DNA from: Actinostola sp. cb2023
Taxonomy: Eukaryota; Cnidaria; Anthozoa; Actiniaria; Actinostolidae
DNA length: 64,000 nt
Direction: 5' to 3'
NCBI GenBank assembly: GCA_033675265.1
Contig: JAUJYZ010001239.1
Span: 94,524-158,523 of the forward strand
Below the pieces are notes generated by a model. That model was not told the origin of the DNA and did not search any database. It was given only the letters and a program-made list of their open reading frames with translations. A program made the translations under genes and the position numbers. Positions 1-11,951 of this stretch are shown here, one piece after another (within the stretch, counting starts at the first letter, position 1; every line of letters starts with the position of its first letter).

Positions 1-640
1 CTAAAAATGAGAAGCGTTCGTCGTCGTCGACGTCGTTGGCCTCAGAAAGCATACTGGGTTCTACAGCGCATGCGCCCTGTGCCGGCCGCTAAGATAATCA
101 CCGAAGGCTCTAACAACATGATTTATCAATACGAGACTGGTCGAGTCTTTATTCACAAACCTTGTTGGAGGAAGTTTCGTTTTGTTTTCAAAATACCCTC
201 AATAATTCATAGAGAAATGGATTTATCAATCCAGTACTAGTATTGCAAAGCGAAGTGAGTTGATACACGCAGCCGGCGGCGAAGAGAACAGTTGTAAGGT
301 TTTCAGCCGACCGATAACCGTCGAGGTAAACCCATATTTACACTTCATCCAAACATTGTTTAATCACTCTGCGATGTCTAGTTTATGTATACGGTATTTG
401 TATTTGTATGGATATATTTATGGTAACAAATGAACTATGTCATTAATTGTCATTCATGATTCGCTGAGTTTGTGAAATCGCAGTACTGAAATTGCAAGGA
501 AAGCAAGTTCTATCGAGCTCGAGTCACGCAACGACGAGCAACCAAACACTGTTTTAATCGCACTATAAGATATCTATATTTAGTTCAAATAGGTTACATT
601 TCATTTAGAAGCCCGACTTCACGCTAGAAGAGCGTCTAGT
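1..640. repeat. Dispersed long repeat, copy 1
   Basis: This stretch is closely similar to 34141-34217 and 35100-35800 in the same orientation. Shared landmarks are the block around CAGCGCATGCGCCCTGTG (about 65-85), ACCGAAGGCTCTAACAAC (about 100-118) and GATTCGCTGAGTTTGTGAAA (about 458-477). The 35-kb copy carries an extra inserted segment. No protein homology is visible; the 77-codon frame at its start looks accidental. Its class is unknown; a non-autonomous element or an old segmental duplication are both possible. Confidence 0.7.
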
Positions 641-1527
641 TGATGTCTAAAACAACACGCCATATTTTGGGTTACAAACAGTTGTACAGCTTATGCCCGA
701 CGTAGTCAATCGATAAAAATCGATATCGATACTAATCGATAAAAATCAAGTGATTTTTATCGATTTTTAACGGAAATCGGTAAAAATCGATAAAGAAAAA
801 AAAGTGTGATATCGATTTTTATCGATTTTCTAACGGTTTGCTTTTTTTTGCGTAATAACGTATAATCTGAATGATTACGATGCTATTTATTACAGACGCA
901 TAAACCAAACTAATATTGGCAATGTAGAAAAATGAATACGGAAAAAATCGTAGACTGCAAAACAGCCCAGCTATACCGTTTTTGCGTCGAGAAGAGATGA
1001 AGTTCGATCGAGTCGTTGGTCGGTCAGACGTTGACCGAACAAGTCAGTTGAGCCTGTGAATCAATCCAGGAAGACACTGGCAAATATATTCCTGCAACTT
1101 TGTCTTTGCAAGTGGCACCATTTTTACAAGGGTTGGGAGAGCAATCGCCTCACTTCCCTCTCGTCTTTTCGTCTTGCCTCATTCCCTTGCGGCCCCGTCA
1201 ACGACTCGATCGAACATCAACTCTTCTCGAAGGAGTTTCGCGAAGAAGTAGGGTCTGTTTTGCAGTCTAGAAAAATTGATAAACCACGTAAATCGGTAAA
1301 AATCGATAAATCAAGTCAATCGAAAAAAATCGATAAAGAAAAAAAGTGTGATATAGATTTTTACCGATTGGCAAATCGATATCGATTTTTATCGATTGAC
1401 TACGTCGGGGCTTATGCAAGAGTAATAAGTGCCTAAGATATAAGATATTGTAGAACGGCTCCCCTTAATTAATGTCTAAGACAACACGCCATATTTTAGG
1501 TTACAAATAGTTGAACAGCTTACTGAA
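636..1527. repeat. Direct duplication of about 60 bp split by a MITE
   Basis: The segment containing ACAACACGCCATATTTTGGG (near 652-671) recurs as a close variant near 1481-1500, each followed by GTTACAAA and CAGCTTA. The two copies flank the hAT-like MITE at 697-1409, which was inserted immediately after the first copy. Confidence 0.65.
697..1409. mobile_element. Non-autonomous hAT-type element (MITE), 0.71 kb
   Basis: The ends are long near-perfect terminal inverted repeats beginning CCGACGTAGTCAATCG and ending CGATTGACTACGTCGG, with more than 30 matching positions. The octamer GCTTATGC lies directly outside both ends (689-696 and 1410-1417), an 8-bp target site duplication as made by hAT transposases. 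The subterminal DNA on both sides is packed with ATCGATAAAAATCGAT-like motifs, probably transposase-binding or fold-back sequence. There is no transposase; the 126-codon frame at 1056-1436 runs through the right inverted repeat and is unlikely to be a gene. Confidence 0.82.
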
Positions 1528-2229
1528 GCCGAGCAGTAAGTGCCTCGGCTTCGATTTCCCATCATCACTAGGGTCGACCAATTCATTTAATCAGTCCAGT
1601 CTATCTTTTATATTGTGCTTATTCTTATCGTCATTGTCATCTAAATCCCATCGCCACTCGACAAAAACGTGCTTATGTTCGCGATAAAATCAGTATGAGG
1701 ATAATGACGCTCTGGAATGAATGTCATTCCTTGGCCAACTGACCTTCAGTCCATTTACAATGCTATGTGATACACCAGGGATGTTATTATGCATTGGCAT
1801 ACTGCTCGGATGAATCAGTAATACATTGTGGGTCAATTTAACAGTGGTAACCAGAATACAAAGTCAACAAACTATTCCTTTGAACTTGCAATGACTACAG
1901 GACTACAGAAGCACAGCCATGCAGTTGGTTGTAGATGTAGATCATCTTTTGACACCGTGGTATGTCTGCTTCGACTAAAACGTTTCTTATTCCACTAAGA
2001 CTGACCTTAAGATCTTCTAGGTCGAAACAGAGTAGAGGATAATATTTATAATCAGTTAAACTGATAGCAAACAGGCTGGCTGTTTCGCTTACAGAGTTCT
2101 TGATTGAAGGATTTCTAATCAGTATTTGATTCAGTTATCTAGATGGGCATTGTGATAAGGAATTTCAGAAAATGAGAAGCCGTTAAATTTAGGAAAGGAG
2201 ATTTATATGAAACTGTATGTACATTTATA
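1528..2229. other. Unique DNA, nothing recognised
   Basis: About 0.7 kb with no convincing reading frame, splice-bounded exon, repeat or RNA gene on either strand. Confidence 0.6.
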
Positions 2230-2437
2230 GATCCGTTTTGATGAGTGGGAAACCTATGGTACGGAGTTACGGTCAAGGCGACGATATCCGATTCAACCAA
2301 TCACAGCGCGCAAAATCATTGCTCAACCAATCAGAATGATTGGAAACTACTGATGAGGGCACGGTCACCTCACGGCACCGGCACCGCACGAACCGTGTCG
2401 TAACTACATTCCACTCATACGATTTTTCAAACGACTC
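2230..2437. mobile_element. TA-flanked MITE (GAGTCGTTTTC family), copy A
   Basis: The left end reads GATCCGTTTTGATGAGTGGG and the right end CCACTCATACG...ACGACTC; TA dinucleotides flank the element. The same inverted ends occur at 26360-26527 and 55632-55964. TA duplication and short ends suggest mobilisation by a Tc1/mariner-type transposase. The interior shares CAACCAATCA-type and ACGGTAC/GTACCGT-type motifs with the other copies. This is the most diverged copy. Confidence 0.65.
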
Positions 2438-2584
2438 TAAATGCATGCCTATGCTTTAACTGAAAGTAAATCCAGCATTTTAAAGAAAAGGCACTTGAAA
2501 TACTCACTTGATTATTATTAATAGTAGTAAAAGAAGAAAGGTTGTATTCATACAAAAACGAATCAATCAATTAAATATGTCAAC

Positions 2585-3347
2585 GAATTAATGTCAACGA
2601 ATTAATGTCCAAACGAACAAACAAGCGACCGCATCAACATGTAAAGTAAATATAATGAAACAAACAAATGAACAAACAAGCAGAAGAAAACTCAAGCAAG
2701 TACACAAGCATGCAAACAGAATCAATCAGAGCGTAGAGAGGGATACTACTTCGACTACAAAGAAAATGTCAGATTTTTTTTTTACAATCAAAGTTGATTT
2801 CTGTGTCCAATATATACTACAACATTTTTTTGTATAAAAACATTTCAGTGTTGCTCGTGGCGTGGTAATACGAGCAACAATTTCTCCCCAACTTGCAATG
2901 CAACATTGCTGCACGACAAGTTTTACGTCTTTGCTGCCCTTGTTACGTACTGCCCTTTAAGCATGAAAATAATTCGATATCATTATTTTCGTATTATGTA
3001 TCATTTGTATAGTGATATGATGCTGGATGTAAGAGAAAAAACCCTAGGGGTTAAACAAGGCTCTTGCAACCTAAACATTAAACGAACGAACAAATCAACG
3101 AACGAACGAATCAATGACCGACCGACCGAACAAACTGATTTAAACGACGAACGAATTGACGAACAAATGAATCAGCGAACGAACGAATCAATGACCGACC
3201 GGTTAAACAATCGAGCAAACAAATGAATCAGCGAACGAACGAATCAATGACCGACCGACCGAACAAACAATCGAACGAACGAACGAATCGACGAACGAAT
3301 GAATCAGCGAACGAACGAACGAACGAACGATCGAATAATATAAACGA
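2585..3347. repeat. Degenerate (GAAC)n-type simple sequence
   Basis: Loose repeats of AACGAACGAA, with interspersed AATCAATGACCGACCGACCG modules, grade into the pure tetramer array downstream. The apparent Asn/Glu/Arg/Thr-rich reading frames here simply translate the repeat. A short unique block lies at about 2730-3060. Confidence 0.75.
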
Positions 3348-4045
<698 letters not shown>

Positions 4046-6390
4046 ACACTGAACGGGAACAATTCAACATACAACAAAACATATTCCCACGACCGTGTCT
4101 CATTTAAGTTCCCTGGATTTTCTATTTCCGAATCCGTTTGATAGGAACCGTTTCCCTTCTGTTAACAGACCCCTTTATCAAGAAAACCCCAGCCACAATG
4201 CGACTGCACCGGAAACCAGTGGTATGGTTGCCGACTCGAAGCTACAACAAGAATAACCACATGTACAAGTGTATATGACTCAACTGATCTCAGAGATTGA
4301 AGCATAAAGCATTCCATTAGGTATACTTTCAGCTGATTGATAGGTATATAAAAAAAAATTCCGATATACTATGACACACCGGAAGTGGCAAATCCAAGAA
4401 AAAAAAATGGACGTAATAAAATGTTATTTAGAGCAAAACGCTCTACAAAATAAGAGGTCCAAAATAGAAATATAATTTGAGTATAAACTGATTCTTTCCC
4501 GTGAAAAAAATCAATGAAAATTGCAACATCGAATACTGTATTTATTTCCCTTCCCTTTTTTTCTTTGCGGGGAAGGGAGGCGGAGAAAAGCTTGGGAACG
4601 TACGATTTGGTGAAAAACTGACAAATAAACAATGGTCTGCACACAGTAAATGTTCTCTGACAAGATTTGTCGCTTTTTTATTTCCTCAGTTTATAACTTT
4701 GAATTCGGTTAAGTTTAAATCGATGGAAATACAATCTGTATTAAGTTTCATAAGCTCTAATTGCGCTAACTCAATTTCGATATCGTCATGGCAACACTTA
4801 TATTCGCTGGGAACACACAATGCATATAATTGGTTATGGAGGGGAGGGGAGGGAGGGAAAAAAGTGTCACCGTTGACTTTGTCCAATGCAGGATTATTTC
4901 CACGATGCAACAATGCTAAACGTCATTACCTTTGTGTACCTTGTAGCAAAATTACAACGAAACGAGCAGCGAGGAAGCGTTTCGTGACCCTGAAAGAACC
5001 GGAATTCATCGGCGATATGATGACCCGTGAAATATCACTTCACTACCTCACGCCCCTTCGCAAGAAATCCCAAGAAAAAATACTATAATTTTTAAAGAAC
5101 AAAATATTCCCTCGTTTACTTCACTTGAAATGCTTTAACTCGCCACACCAATGAACTATTTTGTTGTACAAATGATGTAGTGCTAGTGAACAGCCGACTG
5201 ATGAGCGCGGACGAGTCCGGAAATCCACCTCTATTTAATACGGTACAATCGTCATTGAATCTCAGCCGAAGAAAACATTATCAACACACGCGTCAATGAT
5301 GGCTTGTAGTATAAATGTCATGTAGCGTCTCGCGGAGTCCATAGATGTTATCTCGACGAATAACAGGAAGGTACTAGGAATATTACAGTCATCACAGGGG
5401 CTTGATACTGATCTATTAAAGATAACATTAACGCGTACTATACATATGCGTGATTATTGCTAGTGAGGAACGGTGTTTAGGTGTTGATGTTATTACGGAT
5501 AGGTATTCTAATGCCTTTCGCTGAACAGAGATGTGCTTCAAACAAAACACACAAGAATCAATATGCGGTAATCAGTCGCCAAACATTGTTGTTAATTTTA
5601 ATGAAATTAATTCGAAGTGGGTTTTTAGAACATGACCGTCAGTCAAATCACTGGAACTGCAGTCTTCGTAATCACTTGGGGTTTAACGCTCCGGGGATCA
5701 ATATAGTCGCTCTGTGAACACTGAATCATCAAAACACCATGAAATTGCGGTCTATTCATCATTAAGCTAAGTAAATCCTCCATAATAGTTCACTTTCGGC
5801 TTTACTATTAGGCGCTGTAAACAGTTTGCTGAGAGATGTTCACTGCCAGCACAGCCCAAACTGTACTCTGCCTTTTCCGAGGCGATTGTACAATCCAAAT
5901 ATACGAATATCTACTCGATGTACGAGCACTTTTAGTCACAATTAAGTGACGGAATCAGCATTTGTTGTCAATTAGGAGCTTTAATATATTTTACGGAGTA
6001 ATTTGAATGTTTGCTTGATTCATTAATAGGTTAGGTTTGCCGATGACCTTCACAAAGCCAAATAAAATATTTGTCAAAAAGCAGCAACATTAAATCCTTT
6101 GACGAGAGAGAGATATTGATGTAATCTGCTGCCATTTCTGTAAAAGGCTTAAAGAGTCCAGTTGAACTGAGTCATACGATTTCAATAGGATTATCAAAAG
6201 ACCTTAAGACTTTATTGTCATGTCTGATTTATAGAAAACAGTTGTTAATAGTGCTAGCGATACAATAATAAGAACCGTGCATACTAAAACGCAATATAAA
6301 GTTCCAGATGAAATTCCAGATGACTTAACTCTTTTATCACACAGCGCTCAGTAATGTGAAGTATTCATGGTAATGAAGTTACACACTCAC
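4046..6390. other. Unique DNA with no convincing gene
   Basis: Open frames exist (a 195-codon frame at 4501-5088 on the plus strand and shorter ones opposite) but their products are low-complexity and match no family I know, so I regard them as chance. If the GPCR gene on the minus strand continues, its second exon should lie below 6381, but I could not identify a transmembrane-2 coding exon here. Confidence 0.5.
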
Positions 6391-6625
6391 CGGTATGGAG
6401 CTCTCTCGTCTTGTAGACCACAAATATCACTAGCGAGTTTCCAAAAGTGGCTATGAGAAAGATGATAAGGTAGATAGCAAGGCGAATGATCCTCATGAAG
6501 AGTGGCTCGAATACCACTTCTATGGCTGTGGCGTTAGTGGTAGCTGCTGTGACTATTCCACTACTATTAGTCATATTGTTCCGTTCAGACGCCAGGACCG
6601 TGGCTGTCGTGGACAACACATCCAT
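6391..6625 (-). CDS. First coding exon of a class A (rhodopsin-like) GPCR, neuropeptide-receptor type
   Basis: The exon begins with ATG at 6625 and encodes 78 residues plus one base of the next codon, ending at a consensus donor GTGAGT (6390-6385). Residues 1-45 form an extracellular N-terminus with three N-glycosylation sequons (near N17, N20 and N31) and no evident signal peptide. Residues about 46-70 form transmembrane helix 1 ending in the hallmark GNSLVIFVV, followed by YKTRELHT, the start of intracellular loop 1. In peptide GPCRs this is followed by a segment like V-T-N-Y-F-I-x-N-L-A, and the phase-1 donor fits a following V or A codon. The rest of the receptor (TM2-TM7) would lie on lower coordinates or outside the window; I did not find it. 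Ligand class cannot be assigned; peptide receptors of the CCK, NPFF or galanin-like groups are the closest in style. Confidence 0.78.
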
Positions 6626-8515
6626 TTTCCAAACACGCTACTGCGTTCTGTTGCTGAGGGCTTGCGATGCTTTTCAGTCGCTCGGGTACGTCTTGGACCC
6701 TCCTCAATGAAATTCCACTTTCATTTACTTTGCCTACAATCAAATTGACAGATAAACTCACTACAAAGGTAATTTAGAGCGCCTTCTGTCTTCTAGATTC
6801 TTATTGAAACTCTATCTGAGTTTACACAGCAAACACAAGGGAAGTGGGAGCTATACTATCGAGTTACGTTGGTAAATAGTGTCTTCGGTATTTGGTGGCT
6901 TTAAAAGCATGTAGACGTCATATTTCATCGGGTAGTAGGAAGACACGCGTCACAAATGGAGTGGTGCAATTATAGTATTGGCCGCTCCTTATAACACCTC
7001 TAATATATACAAAACAACTTTAATATTCAGTAAGCTACCGATAATTCCATTTATAAAGCCTTTCCTGAAGTAATCTCGTATTGTTGGAATGCCGCGGGCA
7101 TTTGAGCGTTTCACAATATATACCATGCGACCCGCGCTACTTTATCGCCTGATAATCTCAAAATCTTTTAGAGCCCCATCACCCAGAGTGTAGAGCCCTT
7201 AGCTATAACACAGCTCATGTGAGATAATTGCTAAGATATAAGCCATCATCGAGGTGTGTGTTAGGACAAATCTAATTACCCGAATAACCTGAGAACAATA
7301 AACAGATCAATTAATTAAAAGCCCTAATTCAAAAGTATGAAGGAATCTTGGCACTGGGTGAATGCATTAGTGGTATGCCACTACTATTCAATTACTATAT
7401 AGACTCTGATAACACGTGTACTCCAGTATCGAACCTACACTGTGAACATACGCTTGATATAGGAAGGTATTCCAAAGGAGGTCTTGTGTGGGATCGGAAC
7501 TCAAGTTTGTCAATAGTGTATTCGAGATTGGATTTATTTATTTTTTACCACAGCGCGAGCTTGGCCGACAGCATGGTGTAATCCAAATGTTTGTAGGGCC
7601 AAGATTTGTCAAAGGAGTATTTCCTGTCACTCATTTTGTGGAAACTAGTAGAAGTCTATACTAAAAGGTCCTAAAAGCTGTTTACAGATCTGCTTCGTTT
7701 ACAACGAGTTTGAGATATTTTTAATGGTACAAATTGAGCTGAGAAAACGAGCCAGCGGTAATTTTAGAGACCCTTTAGAAGCATTGGACAGATCATCAGC
7801 TTAGAGTTTTAGATTTGAATCATTAATTAGAGGTTTGAGTAAACGTGAACTGAAACCCTCGAAGAAAACCACCTCTGTGTTTTGGATTAGATGGACAATG
7901 TCAAAACTGATCATTACAATGATTACATTGTAAAATGCCTGTATTATTTGACCACTGAGCCACATCGATGTCCGTCCAAACATCGTGGGAAACCAAGGAA
8001 AAATATTCTCAAGTAGTTAAAAGCCATGTTTTTACGATTACTAAAATTAGATCACAAACATTAATTAAGGGAGAGTGTTTTTCTGTGGAACTGAACGCGT
8101 TTTTGTCAACATTTACGATTAAAGTCAGATTCGATCTGTAAATAGAGACATTTTGATGGTGTGATGAACTGTCCATTTTAGCTTCCAGTTACCTTTTCCC
8201 TTTTTCCCGTTCATTCGTTTTGATTTTCTTTCGTTCTTTCCTTCTTCCGTTCCTTCTTTTTTCTAGTTTCTTTCTCTCTTTTCTCATTATCAAAAATATT
8301 ACTGATAACAAAAACGAATACACATTGTATACTTGCTCTATTTTTTTTGACATCATTTTTTTGACATTGGCATGCCCTCTTCCCGTTCCACATCCCACCT
8401 TTTATAAGTTCCTTATATATAATTGATCTCCTCTGCCAGGCAAAATTAACCCGATTTCCTAAGGCGGTTTATATACTATCAGGTTCAGTATGAGAAGTAT
8501 ATGTAAAAAGCCTAT
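6626..8515. other. Unique DNA upstream of the GPCR exon
   Basis: The region upstream of the GPCR start codon shows no clear TATA box or further 5' exon. A pyrimidine-rich stretch lies at about 8190-8290. No other gene or transposon end was recognised. Confidence 0.5.
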
Positions 8516-9525
8516 ATCGTAGTACTGTCATTTAGCATGTTTGGTTCGATCGGTAGCTAGAATGTGCAAGCTAGTGACCTTACGCTATATTACCCTTTGA
8601 AATCATAGTACTGTCATTTAGCATGTTTGGTTCGATCGGTAGCTAGAATGTGCAAGCTAGTGACCTTACGCTATATTACCCTTTGAAATCATAGTACTGT
8701 CATTTAGCATGTTTGGTTAGGTAGATTGTGCAAGCTAGTGTTGTGCTTAATATGCTATATTACCCTTTGAAATCATAGTACAGGTATCTAGCATGTTTAG
8801 TTCTGTTATCCTGGTTCTGTTATTTGTTTTTTTTAACCCTTTGACATCATAGTCACTCGGGCATCTAGCATATGTTTGGTTCGGTAGATTAATGTGCACA
8901 GCTAGTGTTGTACTTATGCTATATTACCCTTTGAAATCATAGTACAGGTATCTAGCATGTTTGGTTCTGTTATCGATATCCTGGTTATATTACTTATCTC
9001 AGCTGTGTTTGTTTTTACCCTTTGAAAATCATAGTCCAGTGTCACTGGCTAGCATGCATGTTTCAGTTGGCCAGTATAATTATGCTAGTGTTGTCCTTAT
9101 GCTATATTAACTTAAGTTTGACATTATAGTACATGTATATCTAGCACGTTTAGATAGATATATATAGATATAGATATATGCATGGTTCTAGATTTGTTAT
9201 CCTGGTTCTGCTATATATATATATATATATATTTTTACCTTTAGGAAATCATAACGACTGGCATCTATAGTATGTTTGGTTCAGTAGACGGCTGATGTGC
9301 ACATATAGTGTCCTTGTGCTCTGGATGCCATTACCCTTTGAAATCATAGTACTGTGATCTACCTAGCGTCATTTTGGTTCAGTAGAATGTGCAAGCTAGT
9401 GTCCTTAAGTATATTACCATTTGAAATCATAGCTGACTGTCATCTATAGCATGACTGTTTCGGTATAATGTGAACAGATAGTGTTGTCCTTATGCTGTTG
9501 CCCTTTGAAATCACATGGTCAGTTA
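8516..9525. repeat. 86-bp tandem repeat, about 11 copies, progressively degenerate
   Basis: The first three units start near 8516, 8602 and 8688 and share ATAGTACTGTCATTTAGCAT and TATATTACCCTTTGAAATCA. Units 1 and 2 are almost identical; later units carry substitutions, short insertions (including a TA run near 9216-9230) and missing segments. No transposon ends flank the array. Confidence 0.88.
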
Positions 9526-9765
9526 CAGCCCTTGTTATCATTATTATATTTCATATAATGGCATACAGCCGTTTAGTGACAGAGACATTTTTTATTCATT
9601 TCGCCTTGAGCAGTCGTTCAGAGTGGCGCCATGATGACACCGAAACGCCGGTATTTTTCGTTTAAATTTACTTGTATTACTAAACTATTACTATCATTAT
9701 TGATATGATATATTAAATAAAGGATATTTAACTATTATTTTTTATTTTTTTTATTTTTTATTTTT

Positions 9766-9893
9766 TCAAGATTCGCCCATAAGGCAGGTGTTGTACAATA
9801 GGACACGAAGTCCCCTTTTAAATACAATACACCACGTCCCACCCAATAAGAAGATTACCCAGTATACCCGACCCCTGATGAATTCCCAATTAC
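9766..9893 (-). repeat. Dispersed 130-bp repeat (SINE/LINE-tail-like), copy 1
   Basis: This segment is present in inverted orientation at 55724-55858. The shared core includes AGATTCGCCCATAAGGCAGG and CACGTCCCACCCAATAAGAA. In the other copy the unit ends in an A-rich tail, as for an RNA-mediated insertion. Read on the minus strand, its A-rich end here corresponds to the T-rich run at about 9736-9766. Confidence 0.7.
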
Positions 9894-10065
9894 GATATTG
9901 GTTGAATATTGCGCAGTGGTTTACTTACAGTTAGTAAAACCACAAACCGTTTCAACATGATTACTTTTTGATCAGATTAAGGCACGTATACGTCGTTAGT
10001 GGTTTGCATCTTGTCATTCTGGTCAGTATACGAATCATAGCAGTCTTCTTGAACCTCAAACCAGA

Positions 10066-10185
10066 TGTTTAAGTAATAATCATGCTCGAGGGATCCAGCG
10101 GTGTTTGGCCGGCGCTTAAAGTGACTTCGGAGCGCCGGACAAATATCGCTCAGTGGATCCTCGAGCATGGTAATAATATTACGTT
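10066..10185. repeat. Foldback hairpin of about 120 bp
   Basis: The arms CATGCTCGAGGGATCC (from 10081) and GGATCCTCGAGCATG (to 10167) pair, and pairing continues inward through GGCCGGCGCT / AGCGCCGG around a short loop, and outward through TAATAAT / ATTATTAC-like sequence. This is a compact foldback MITE or a structured RNA hairpin; no second copy was seen in the window. Confidence 0.7.
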
Positions 10186-11318
10186 TTGTTTCTCTTCTTT
10201 AATTTATTTTTCCAATTTAAACGTTTATCACATAAGTTCATCTTAGTTGCCGGCGAACTCCACTAAAATATAAAGCAATTTTAAACGGGCCAGATAACCT
10301 TTTATGGCTAAAAAAGTAAAAGTAAAAAAATGAATAAAAGGTAATAATAAGTAAAAAAAGGAAAAGAAAAAGAAGAAGTAAAAAGAAAACTGAAAGAGAA
10401 AAGAAATGGATATACGTTTTCATGAAAACGCCCTTCATATACTTCACTCTCTCATCACACTATAAAGTGTGTTTATTATACGACTGTGACGTAAATTTGC
10501 CATAAAAGGGCACAAAATCCTCCAAATATCCGAGCGTATTACCCACTGTAGATTGTCGTATTACCCGGCTTGTTACCCGGTAAAACCGGTTTTGAACACA
10601 ACATATTTTGTACCAGTTTTGGTTTTCATTGCAAAAAGGAAAAAAAAAACGATACAACGACAGTAAAGTATTTCTAAAGGGAATAGGGAAACACACAACT
10701 ACTTTTTTATGATGTCTGTAATATAACTATTCTGTATGGGGGTTAGGCTTAATTCATTAAGTATGCAGTTTTAGAAAAGACACACATAATCTGCAAATGC
10801 CATTGCTTTTTATGGAACTTGCGCAATGGCAGGAGCTTTTCCCTTGCATGAGTCTTATACTTATTGGGAACATAATTGGCTCGAGGTCATGACGTAATAG
10901 CCAAATAATTTCAAATCCGGCCTGACATAACTCAGTCAATAAGCATGATATATATGTTTTTAACACCATGTTTGAAAGCTTGGCTATATTATGTTATGCA
11001 CGTTTATATTTATCAAGCCAGTCTTATGAAAAGCGATTAAAATCGCGACTCAGTGTAATGAAAACAATAATAATTTGAATCAAATCACGAAATTTGCATG
11101 GTTCTCAACATATTTGCAAACTTTCATCCAAATGGTGGTTTTCACCACAAACGTCGAACAAAAATATCCAGCCTAGTTATTGGACAACTACATATCAAGT
11201 CTTAAAGAGCAGTTTGGACTTTTAGGAAGATGCGCTATTTAAATTTTTGTGTATTATTATTATTATTATAATACCTTGCTTTCTATAACGAATTGTTTGA
11301 AAATATTGGTTAATTTGT
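10186..11318. other. Unique DNA, purine-rich block at 10310-10400
   Basis: No gene or repeat family recognised. A plus-strand A/G-rich tract at 10310-10400 produces Leu/Phe-rich antisense frames that are not credible proteins. Confidence 0.5.
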
Positions 11319-11374
11319 ATGCGGCCGCCATATGTTGGTGCCTCACTTAGGACACCAAGATGGCGGCGGCCGAT
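11319..11374. repeat. Short GC-rich hairpin containing GCCGCCAT/ATGGCGGC
   Basis: GCGGCCGCCATATGTTGGTG pairs with CACCAAGATGGCGGCGGCC across a loop of about ten bases. AAGATGGCGGC is a strong YY1-type core, so the hairpin presents two such sites head to head. Confidence 0.6.
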
Positions 11375-11484
11375 TCACGAACAGAACATAAACCTGCTCT
11401 TTTATATCAGTACTGATAAAACATCTCCACTTCTATTAACTTTAAATGTCAGTAATAATTTGACTCAATGCAAACACGTAGATC

Positions 11485-11951
11485 AGAGCAAGCAAGGAAG
11501 CAAGGAAGCAAGGAAGCAAGGAAGCAAGGAAGCAAGGAAGCAAGGAAGCAAGGAAGCAAGGAAGCAAGGAAGCAAGGAAGCAAGGAAGCAAGGAAGCAAG
11601 GCAGCAAGGCAGCAAGGAAGCAAGGAAGCAAGGAAGCAAGGAAAGGAAGCAAGGGAAGCAAGGAAGCAAGGAAGCAAGGAAGCAAGGCAGCAAGGCAGCA
11701 AGGAAGCAAGGAAGCAAGGAAGCAAGGAAGCAAGGAAGCAAGGAAGCAAGGAAGCAAGGAAGCAAGGAAGCAAGGAAGCAAGGAAGCAAGGAAGCAAGGA
11801 AGCAAGGAAGCAAGCAAGAAGCAAGGAAGCAAGGGCAAAGCAAGGGAAGCAAGGAAGCAAGGAAGAAGGAAGCAAGGAAGCAAGGAAGCAAGCAAAGCAA
11901 GCAAGGAAGCAAGGAAGCAAGGAAGCAAGGAAGCAAGGAAGCAAGGAAGCA
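11485..11951. repeat. (GGAAGCAA)n octamer array, left part
   Basis: About 58 copies with a few variants (GGCAGCAA, deletions). Frames in all phases are open; translated products such as Lys-Gln-Gly-Ser-Lys-Glu-Ala-Arg repeats are artefacts. The array resumes in phase at 13017 after the intervening foldback element. Confidence 0.95.

Noticed and set aside
1056..1436. 126-codon frame with Lys-Ile-Asp-Lys repeats
   Set aside because: Its second half translates the ATCGATAAAAATCGAT repeats and the right terminal repeat of a MITE.
4501..5088. 195-codon plus-strand frame
   Set aside because: Low-complexity Phe/Ser-rich product without domain, homology or splice context; probably chance.
5191..5226. 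Hammerhead-ribozyme-like CTGATGAG...GGAAA
   Set aside because: CTGATGA and GAAA are present and a CGG/CCG stem lies between them, but three unpaired bases follow CTGATGA, stem II is poor, and no matching stem I or III or cleavage triplet was found. A covariance search (Infernal, hammerhead models) scoring above threshold would change this.
10081..10167. XhoI and BamHI sites suggesting cloning-vector contamination
   Set aside because: The sites sit symmetrically in a natural imperfect hairpin with unrelated genomic flanks and no other vector sequence.
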